Source: a virus
Virus record (IMG/VR): IMGVR_UViG_3300020471_000114
Location: 1-35,891 of that record
DNA: 35,891 nt
Reading direction: 5' to 3' (one strand)
A program made the translations under genes and the position numbers. Shown piece by piece: positions 29,909 through 35,891 of the stretch. The notes below the pieces were generated by a model. The model was not told the origin of the DNA, did not search any database, and saw only the letters and a list, made by a program, of their open reading frames with translations. The first letter of the stretch is position 1; every line of letters starts with the position of its first letter.

Positions 29909-31875
29909 TGCCAAGAATACCTACTACTGAATTTATTAGTAATCCTAAAAGATATGGATATGATGTACGTGTAGATAAATTATTATTGCGTGCTGCTATA
30001 AGCACTAATAATCCTATGACTATACAATCATCTGATGTATCAGCAGGACAGCAAGTAAATGTAAAACAAAATCCTGAAGATTTTACATCTAATTTAGGAC
30101 GTATATATTCAAGAAGTAATTTTTCTGCAGGACAAGGACTTGATACTGCACATAGAGCTAATGGACAACCTGATGATGTAAATAGATTCTGGGATAGTAA
30201 AGGTATTGATGTATTTCATGGAGATGATGAAGTATCTTATAATGTACATTTACTATATACAACATTGACACAAAACAAATCTTTTAGTGGTACAAATAAT
30301 TACATAACACAAACTACTAATGGTGATATTTATGTAACTGATACTACAAATATACATAAATATACTGCATCATCAACTAGCTGGAGTACTATAGCTGCTG
30401 GTACAAGTGGTGCTACACATAATTTTACAGGTATTGCTGCATTTGGTAATGGATTTTATGCTACTACGGCAAATGGTACATCTGGTTCACAATTAATTAA
30501 ATATGATGGTAGTTCTTATACTACATTAACTACTGCACAATCTAGTTCTGGTGGATTAACAGGCGTATGGTATGTAAAAAATAGATTATGGATTACAGGA
30601 AATGATGGTACAGCCGAATATATTTGGGAAAAAAGTCCATTTGATGCATGGTCTGTAAGTAATTTAGCTGATGCAGATAGCATAGTAGAAGTAGAACCAA
30701 CGCATAGTTTTACAGGTATTGTTGATGGTGGTGCTGCAGTATTAGCTGCAAGTACAGATGGTACTGTATATTCTTTTAAGTTAAGTTCTAATGTATTTGT
30801 TAATCAGGGACAAACAAAAATACCTTATGAAGAAGTACATTCTATAGCTGCAGCAGAAGGAATAATATTTTTAGGTACTAAAGAAGTATCTAGAAATGTA
30901 GGACGTTTATATAGATTAGAATTAGTTGCTGCAGATAATCTTTATGTATTAGCTAATAGACAATTAATAAAAGAATGGGTAACAGCTGTAGATACAACAC
31001 CTAAAGCAATGTTTGTGTCAAGAGATAGTGTTTATATAGGAATAAAAGAAGCAACTAATGAAACAAATTTGTGGCGATATTACTTACCTACTGGTGGTTT
31101 GGCTAGAGATTTGCAAACAGTTGGCAATGGTTTTGTACAAGGAATAGTACAAAGTAATGGTAAATTTGTTATATGTGTAGCAGGTTCTGATGTATATATA
31201 GAAACATCTACATATGAAAGTACAGGTTACCTTATAACATCTGCAGCAGATTTTTTTACTGCTGAGTCAAAACAATTTGTTGGTGCAGAAATATCTACAA
31301 AAGAATTGCCTGATAATACATCAGTAGAATTGTTATTTAGTAATAATTTTGAAGATTTAGATTCACCAGGTAGTAGTAATTATGAAAGAGCTATTAATCA
31401 AGTATCTGGTACAGGTGATAATGAAGTACAAATTAAACCTATTGCACGTTATATTATTGGAAAATTAATTTTAAATTCTGATGGAGTAGATACACCTAAA
31501 GTTAAATCTTTACAGTTTAGAGCATTAGCTAGACCAGAACTTGTAGTTGCACAAATACCTATCAACATTAGTGATAGAGTAGAAAGACCTGGTAGAACAC
31601 CTGTTAAAGTAAAAGAACTTGGTGATGCTTTATACAACGAACTTAGATTGTTAGAAGGTGATGCTGTTACATTAGAAATATTTGACCCTAATGAAGTAAT
31701 TAAAGGTGTTGTAGAGTCTATAAGTTATCCTGTTATATCTAATTCTGAACGTGGTTCTGTTACACAAATAGCAATATTAACTGTACGTGGTACTAGACAA
31801 CAAACAATTACTGAACCTACAAGTGTTCATTTGTTTGGTGGAGAAGTATTAGGTCGAATAAGATTTGGTGCATAA
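29908..31875 (+). CDS. Beta-propeller tail (nozzle-like) protein (655 aa)
   Basis: Residues about 130-440 contain seven repeats of a 'GxxYV/GxFYA/GxVYS' strand pattern (TNGDIYVTD, GNGFYATT, KNRLWITG, GAAVLAAS, GIIFLGT, RDSVYIGI, NGKFVICV), a seven-bladed propeller. The flanking parts (1-110 and 450-655) are beta-rich. In T7-like phages the nozzle (tail tubular protein B) is such a propeller ring attached to the adaptor. The gene starts at ATG 29908, overlapping the adaptor stop (TAATG). Confidence 0.7.
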   Translation: MPRIPTTEFISNPKRYGYDVRVDKLLLRAAISTNNPMTIQSSDVSAGQQVNVKQNPEDFTSNLGRIYSRSNFSAGQGLDTAHRANGQPDDVNRFWDSKGIDVFHGDDEVSYNVHLLYTTLTQNKSFSGTNNYITQTTNGDIYVTDTTNIHKYTASSTSWSTIAAGTSGATHNFTGIAAFGNGFYATTANGTSGSQLIKYDGSSYTTLTTAQSSSGGLTGVWYVKNRLWITGNDGTAEYIWEKSPFDAWSVSNLADADSIVEVEPTHSFTGIVDGGAAVLAASTDGTVYSFKLSSNVFVNQGQTKIPYEEVHSIAAAEGIIFLGTKEVSRNVGRLYRLELVAADNLYVLANRQLIKEWVTAVDTTPKAMFVSRDSVYIGIKEATNETNLWRYYLPTGGLARDLQTVGNGFVQGIVQSNGKFVICVAGSDVYIETSTYESTGYLITSAADFFTAESKQFVGAEISTKELPDNTSVELLFSNNFEDLDSPGSSNYERAINQVSGTGDNEVQIKPIARYIIGKLILNSDGVDTPKVKSLQFRALARPELVVAQIPINISDRVERPGRTPVKVKELGDALYNELRLLEGDAVTLEIFDPNEVIKGVVESISYPVISNSERGSVTQIAILTVRGTRQQTITEPTSVHLFGGEVLGRIRFGA

Positions 31876-31899
31876 ATAAAACATGTTAGGATATAGATT

Positions 31900-32079
31900 A
31901 TGTCAATACTAATAATGATGAAAGAAGGTGGTAGTTTACGTATTGATACTATTGGTAATTTACCTATAGATGAAGATTTAGATTTTACTGACGATGTTGA
32001 ATATTCTGCTATAATCGGACTAGCAAGTTTTGGATTTTCAACTCTTGGTAAAACAGTTAACACGGAGAAAATAGCTTAA
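31900..32079 (+). CDS. Small acidic protein (59 aa)
   Basis: A 59-codon frame from ATG 31900 with TTAGGAT upstream (MSILIMMKEGGSLRIDTIGN). The middle is acidic (IDEDLDFTDDVE), the end has a short Gly/Phe-rich hydrophobic segment. Its stop overlaps the ATG of the next gene (TAATG). No family is recognised; probably a tail component or assembly factor. Confidence 0.6.
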   Translation: MSILIMMKEGGSLRIDTIGNLPIDEDLDFTDDVEYSAIIGLASFGFSTLGKTVNTEKIA

Positions 32080-32696
32080 TGACAAATACACTAGCAAATT
32101 TTAGTAACTTTTTCGAAACAACATTAGATGGTGCTGTAGGTGCATCAGACACACAATTAGATTTATCAGCAGCTCCTACCAATGATGGTAGTGCTGCAAC
32201 ATCTGCACCTTTTTATTTAGTTATTAATCCTGATAGCACTACTAAAAGAGAAGTAGTATTAGTTACTGCATCATCTGGTACTAATATGCAGACAGTAACT
32301 AGAGATGTAGAAGGTAGACATTCACCAGACCCTACACATGATGATGGTGCAACAGTACGTATGGCTGTAGTTGCTGAAATGTTTGAAGATTTACACGATA
32401 GAATTAATGACGTAGCTTTAACAGGAGATGTTACAGGTTCACTTACAAATTCAACATCAGCTATAGCTACATCAATTGCAGCTGCTGCAATAACAGGACA
32501 AACAGAGTTAGCATCAGGTCTTGCATTAACAGATGAATTATTAGTATCAGATGCAGGAACTCTTAAAAGAATGGATATATCCTTGATAGCAGATGCTATT
32601 GCAGGAACAAATTTGACAGCAAGTGCTGGACAAATAAACGCAAGTGAAGGTTTTAAATTAAATAGTGCAAAGGCATTCTTTGCAATAAACGGATAG
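32079..32696 (+). CDS. Tail fibre-like protein (205 aa)
   Basis: A 205-aa protein. Residues 15-80 form a beta module (LVINPDSTTKREVVLVTASS, then RDVEGRHSPDPTHDDGATV) common at the base of phage fibres, followed by a helix (VAEMFEDLHDRINDV) and a repeated Gly/Ala/Thr part (LTGDVTGSLTNSTSAIATS) that fits a trimeric fibre shaft. It probably attaches receptor-binding proteins to the particle. The beta module resembles one in the 335-aa connector. Confidence 0.6.
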   Translation: MTNTLANFSNFFETTLDGAVGASDTQLDLSAAPTNDGSAATSAPFYLVINPDSTTKREVVLVTASSGTNMQTVTRDVEGRHSPDPTHDDGATVRMAVVAEMFEDLHDRINDVALTGDVTGSLTNSTSAIATSIAAAAITGQTELASGLALTDELLVSDAGTLKRMDISLIADAIAGTNLTASAGQINASEGFKLNSAKAFFAING

Positions 32697-32709
32697 TAGG
32701 AGATAAAAT

Positions 32710-33054
32710 ATGGCAAGTGGAGTATTAGGACAAAAAGTAGTTACATCAGGTTCTTCAGGAACAGGATTAGTTATTTATACAGTTCCTTCTAGCACGCTAG
32801 CTGTTTGCAATATAAGAGTTGTAAATATTTCATCGTCTGCTCAAACTGTAGATATAGCTATTCCAGATGAAACAGATGGAACATTTGATGCACTTGATGC
32901 TATAGAAGATGGTGCACCACTCGCAGTTGCAGCAGTACTTGAAAATACAAATATTGTGTTGGAAGCAGGTAGGTCTGTGGTAGTTCCAACTACAGGATTA
33001 GACAGTACAGGTGTCAATGTTGTAGTAACAGGCATAGAAGAAAGCACAAGCTAA
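32710..33054 (+). CDS. Small beta-rich tail/fibre protein (114 aa)
   Basis: A 114-aa beta-rich, Val/Ser/Thr-rich acidic protein (IRVVNISSSAQTVDIAIPDE) with AGTAGGAG before ATG 32710. The strand pattern suggests an Ig-like or jelly-roll fold. Position among fibre-like genes suggests a fibre tip or decoration role. Family not recognised. Confidence 0.55.
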   Translation: MASGVLGQKVVTSGSSGTGLVIYTVPSSTLAVCNIRVVNISSSAQTVDIAIPDETDGTFDALDAIEDGAPLAVAAVLENTNIVLEAGRSVVVPTTGLDSTGVNVVVTGIEESTS

Positions 33055-33395
33055 TGGGTAGATTTGGGATTGGAGAAACCTTATCAGGTACTGTTAAAAG
33101 CATTCAACATGTTACAGGTACTATAGGTTGTAGTTCTACTAATACTGTAGATATAACTATTAGTGCAGTAGATGAAACTAAATCTTATTGTATATATACA
33201 GGTTCTGCAGCAAGTTCTTATGGAGCTGAAGCTAATGACCAATCAGGATTTAGTTATGGACACGATAGTGTTCCAGGTGTTAACTTAACTTCATCAACTA
33301 ATGTTCGTTTATACATGAATGATTTAGATGCTGATGGACCTGTTTATAGTCGTAAAGATGCAGCAGCAAAAGTAACAGTAGTGGAGACGCAATAA
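33054..33395 (+). CDS. Small beta protein, paralogue A (113 aa)
   Basis: A 113-aa beta protein that shares its plan with the next gene: VKSIQHVTG near residue 14-22, VDITISAVDE (32-41), EANDQS (59-64), TSSTNVRLYMNDLD (77-90). The pair arose by tandem duplication and has diverged. Probably a virion surface or fibre component. Its start overlaps the previous stop (TAATG). Confidence 0.6.
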   Translation: MGRFGIGETLSGTVKSIQHVTGTIGCSSTNTVDITISAVDETKSYCIYTGSAASSYGAEANDQSGFSYGHDSVPGVNLTSSTNVRLYMNDLDADGPVYSRKDAAAKVTVVETQ

Positions 33396-33736
33396 TGCCT
33401 AGATTTTTAACAGGAGTTACACAAAAAGGATTAATAAAAAGTATCCAACATATTACTTCTTCTTCACTCAGTAACAATAACTTTACAGGTGTAACAATAT
33501 CTGCAGTAGTTGTAAATAATTCTGTAATTATTCCTAATGGACAATTTAATAGTTTTGCAGGAGCATCAGCTAATGACCAAGAAAATCATAGTGGTGGTTC
33601 AAGCTCTCCATTGACAGCAGAATTTACATCTACTACTAATGTTAAAATAGAAGCAACAAATAGAGATATGTTTGGGGCAAATTATGATAGTAAGACTGCC
33701 ACATTTTATGGCACAGTAATAGAGTACGATTTATAA
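33395..33736 (+). CDS. Small beta protein, paralogue B (113 aa)
   Basis: Equal in length to the preceding gene and alignable with it: IKSIQHITS, VTISAVVV, SANDQEN, TSTTNVKIEATNRD. The matching motifs sit at the same places, so this is the second copy of a tandem duplication. Loops between strands differ most, as expected if they face a variable receptor (inference). TAATG overlap with its neighbour. Confidence 0.6.
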   Translation: MPRFLTGVTQKGLIKSIQHITSSSLSNNNFTGVTISAVVVNNSVIIPNGQFNSFAGASANDQENHSGGSSSPLTAEFTSTTNVKIEATNRDMFGANYDSKTATFYGTVIEYDL

Positions 33737-34053
33737 TGAAATATGTAGGTTTATCAGAAGGTAATGTAGTAATATCTACAATTATTCCTAAGAGTGAAAA
33801 AATAGATGAAAGCAGAACATTCTTAGGTGAAGGATATATAGAAGTAGAAGAAACTCACGATAGTGATGAGTTGTTATATTATAAATATGACAGCACTGCA
33901 GAAGCTGATGGTATAAAAACAGCAGCAAGTTTTACTTCACCAGGACTAGATAGTTCAGGCAAAGATAGGTGGTTCGACACAACAAATGGTAAGTTAATGC
34001 AAAATACTTACTCTGAAGGTGGAGCAATCACGGGGTCTGAAGAAGTAACATAA
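33736..34053 (+). CDS. Small acidic tail-region protein (105 aa)
   Basis: A 105-aa protein with a beta N-terminus (MKYVGLSEGNVVISTIIP), an acidic middle and a Ser/Gly-rich end. It reads like the short fibre-associated or chaperone-like proteins that end many phage tail operons; no family is certain. Starts at ATG 33736, overlapping the previous stop. Confidence 0.55.
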   Translation: MKYVGLSEGNVVISTIIPKSEKIDESRTFLGEGYIEVEETHDSDELLYYKYDSTAEADGIKTAASFTSPGLDSSGKDRWFDTTNGKLMQNTYSEGGAITGSEEVT

Positions 34054-34059
34054 GTTACA

Positions 34060-34911
34060 TTGAAAATATTAAAGGTAAGACCCGATATACCTGACCCTAT
34101 GACTTATCTTGAAGTCGTAAAAAAATATCAACATTGGAACGAAATAGCAGCATTTGCTTCAAAAGAAGAAGCATTAGAAATAAGAAATAAACATGTATTT
34201 TTTGTAGATACTAATAGAGGTAGCCATACAGACATGTGTCAATTATGCACAGACAAACAAGATGTATCTTGTGATGTAATAATTGAAGAAGGTAGATTGT
34301 TAGAAGAAAGATATGAAAAAACAGATAATCAAATAGCTACTGTCAAAAGATGTCCTGCCTTAATAGATTTATTTAAAACAGGAGTTGTTATACCTGCATG
34401 GACAGACATGTGGTTTGAAAGCACCATGGTAGATAACAACCCAAATAAAATAACTATCATTGCTATGGATAGTGATAATAGACCCATATGCACTATGCAC
34501 TCAGAACCACAGATAGATTTAATTAAAATGAATTTTGATGTTACACATAATCATACAGTAAAATTTATATTGCCTTATAGAATATTTAGCAAAGAATACA
34601 TAATACATAAATCTTTATTTTGGTTAGGTGAACTACCTTTTAGAGTTGTAGAAGGAATACAAGATACTAATGGTTTGTCTAGTATAAATTTAAATACTAT
34701 ATGGAATTTACCACTAGGGCAAAGATGGGAAGTTTCAAAAGGTACGCCTCTGTTTCATATTATGGAAGTACCTAGACATAGTATTGGTGCAAAGCATGAC
34801 ATAGTTCAGTATGAAGATTTAGATTGGGATAGACTAAGAGAAATAGATATTAAAGATAGAAAAGTAAAATCTTTAGGTGGATATAGGAAGAACCAAAATC
34901 ATATGATATAA
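34060..34911 (+). CDS. Unknown conserved-looking protein with Cys cluster (283 aa)
   Basis: Starts at TTG 34060 (MKILKVRPDIPDPMTY). It has CQLC (60-63) and C71, then a block VKRCPALIDLFKTGVVIPAW (95-114) that looks strongly conserved, and a core of beta strands (KITIIAMDSDN, VKFILPYRIF). Proteins of this look occur in marine tailed phages near tail genes, but I cannot name the family with certainty. An enzymatic role is possible; no catalytic set is recognisable. Confidence 0.6.
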   Translation: MKILKVRPDIPDPMTYLEVVKKYQHWNEIAAFASKEEALEIRNKHVFFVDTNRGSHTDMCQLCTDKQDVSCDVIIEEGRLLEERYEKTDNQIATVKRCPALIDLFKTGVVIPAWTDMWFESTMVDNNPNKITIIAMDSDNRPICTMHSEPQIDLIKMNFDVTHNHTVKFILPYRIFSKEYIIHKSLFWLGELPFRVVEGIQDTNGLSSINLNTIWNLPLGQRWEVSKGTPLFHIMEVPRHSIGAKHDIVQYEDLDWDRLREIDIKDRKVKSLGGYRKNQNHMI

Positions 34912-34919
34912 TCCGATTT

Positions 34920-35081
34920 ATGGATTTGCTCATATTATTATTTTTAGTTGTTTTAGTTATTGAAAACTATGGTAATTTATATAATTTCTTAACTGGCAAA
35001 TCAGATAATACTCCTTATTATTATTACAAAAAGGATACTTGGAATTGGCAAGATGATTGGGATAGAGATGACATCTTATAA
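34920..35081 (+). CDS. Small membrane protein, holin-like (53 aa)
   Basis: A 53-codon frame from ATG 34920. Residues 2-15 (DLLILLFLVVLVIE) form one membrane segment; the rest is polar, Tyr/Trp/Asp-rich (TPYYYYKKDTWNWQDDWD). One N-terminal membrane segment with a charged tail, next to a coiled-coil membrane gene, suggests a lysis role. No binding site is obvious. Overlaps the next gene by 14 bases. Confidence 0.5.
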   Translation: MDLLILLFLVVLVIENYGNLYNFLTGKSDNTPYYYYKKDTWNWQDDWDRDDIL

Positions 35082-35262
35082 CGGAGGCAACGGTTTTACA
35101 CAAAAAGAAATGTTAAATTTGATACTAGAAGGACAACAGGATATAAACAAACGCATAGATGAATTACATGAAAAAGTTAATCAAAAAATATCAAGACAAG
35201 AGTTATCGGGCTGGTTAGTTGCAATCTCGGCATTGGTGGTGTTAATCAATAATTTAATGTGA
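35068..35262 (+). CDS. XhlA-like holin-associated membrane protein (64 aa)
   Basis: A coiled coil (about 12-43: KEMLNLILEGQQDINKRIDE) followed by a C-terminal membrane helix (48-63: GWLVAISALVVLINNL), the layout of XhlA-type haemolysin/holin-associated proteins that sit in the membrane at lysis. The start is taken as ATG 35068 with GGGATAGAG upstream; an earlier ATG at 35053 is possible. The stop overlaps the next GTG. Confidence 0.6.
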   Translation: MTSYNGGNGFTQKEMLNLILEGQQDINKRIDELHEKVNQKISRQELSGWLVAISALVVLINNLM

Positions 35263-35891
35263 AAAAACTAGCAGTATTAACTGCAGTTCTTTTACTAGCT
35301 GTGCCTATACATTCTATAGCAGAAGAAACTACAGTAACAGAAACTTTTGATAATCAAGAAATAAATACAGATATTACATTTGTATATGGAGCTAGTGACA
35401 CAGAGTTAACTGCTGCTACTTCACAAAGTCCTGATTGTACTAGTACAGAAGAAGCAGGCCTTATAGGTATAGAAGATATGGATTGTTTTCAAAGCGTATA
35501 TTTTGGTAATGATAGATATCAACTAGGTATAAGAGGTAGTTCTGACAATCTTACTATTGCATTTCCTAATGAACCTTACGAAGTAGGTTTTAATTATGCT
35601 GCTATAGACCAGGGTCCTGTATCTGGTACTGTGTATTACGATAACGGTGCATCTGAAACTTTTACATTAGATAACAATACTGATATAGAAGTAGCAGGTA
35701 GTAAAGTATTTGCAGTAGCTGAAGGTGTAGAAACATTTATTACAGAGATAGTTATAGAAGGAATTACTGATTGGTGGCTCATAGATAATGTATACTATAA
35801 GTATGATGTACCTAATAACACGCCACCTAGTACGACAACAACTAGCACAACCCTCCCCAAAGCAGAAGATGTCGTTGAAGATAATATTACA
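35259..35891 (+). CDS. Secreted beta-sandwich protein, cut by window edge
   Basis: A 211-codon open frame from GTG 35259 that runs off the right edge. It begins with a classic signal peptide (MKKLAVLTAVLLLAVP, likely cut after IHSIA at residue 21), continues as a beta-rich domain with two Cys (60 and 76) that could form a disulfide, and then has a Thr-rich linker (PPSTTTTSTT) near 193-202. Exported proteins are uncommon in phage structural operons; next to holin-like genes it may modify or guard the cell envelope, or be a carbohydrate-binding surface protein. The linker type is common in actinobacterial secreted proteins. Confidence 0.65.
   Translation, partial: MKKLAVLTAVLLLAVPIHSIAEETTVTETFDNQEINTDITFVYGASDTELTAATSQSPDCTSTEEAGLIGIEDMDCFQSVYFGNDRYQLGIRGSSDNLTIAFPNEPYEVGFNYAAIDQGPVSGTVYYDNGASETFTLDNNTDIEVAGSKVFAVAEGVETFITEIVIEGITDWWLIDNVYYKYDVPNNTPPSTTTTSTTLPKAEDVVEDNIT

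Overview
This is a low-GC tailed-phage genome segment (Caudoviricetes), open at both ends. It splits into two divergent halves at about 11.85-11.95 kb. The left half (1-11.85 kb) reads almost entirely on the minus strand and holds replication, recombination, regulatory and very small genes. The right half (11.95-35.9 kb) reads on the plus strand and holds packaging, head, tail and lysis genes in standard order: large terminase, portal, a five-gene block of large virion proteins, scaffold, major capsid protein, connector, beta-propeller tail protein, fibre-like proteins, holin-like proteins and a secreted protein. No tape measure, sheath or tail-tube genes are seen and a propeller protein follows the connector, so a short-tailed (podovirus-like) particle is likely. 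The host is not certain. AT richness and a Thr-rich 'TTTTSTT' linker in the last, secreted protein fit a marine low-GC actinobacterium, but this is only inference.

Left half, read in transcription order from 11.9 kb down to 1: a train of genes of 21-92 codons separated by a family of near-identical composite hairpins; a Phe-tipped 70-aa protein; a gene with a RAMP-like glycine loop and a ParB-like gene; a MoxR AAA+ ATPase translationally coupled to a protein that joins an HExxH zincin motif to a VWA domain; a gene-free 647-base stretch dense in base-pairing potential, probably a large noncoding RNA; a metallophosphoesterase; a Rad52-like annealing protein; a zinc-ribbon protein, a winged-helix protein, a lysozyme-like enzyme and small zinc-binding proteins.

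Right half: overlapping divergent promoters lie just before the terminase gene, whose N-terminus carries an extra zinc finger and helix-turn-helix. A second promoter and a roughly 200-base leader with two predicted pseudoknots precede the scaffold and capsid genes, which end at a clear intrinsic terminator. This arrangement would let capsid proteins be made at a different level from the large virion proteins upstream.

The most unusual content is RNA rather than protein: (1) six composite hairpins with CUUG-type tetraloops between very small genes, (2) the 3.8-4.45 kb candidate structured RNA, (3) the double-pseudoknot leader before the scaffold gene, and (4) a 17-bp hairpin that would hide a ribosome binding site at 7.03-7.07 kb. 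No tRNA, CRISPR array, insertion sequence, integrase or DNA/RNA polymerase gene was recognised in the window.
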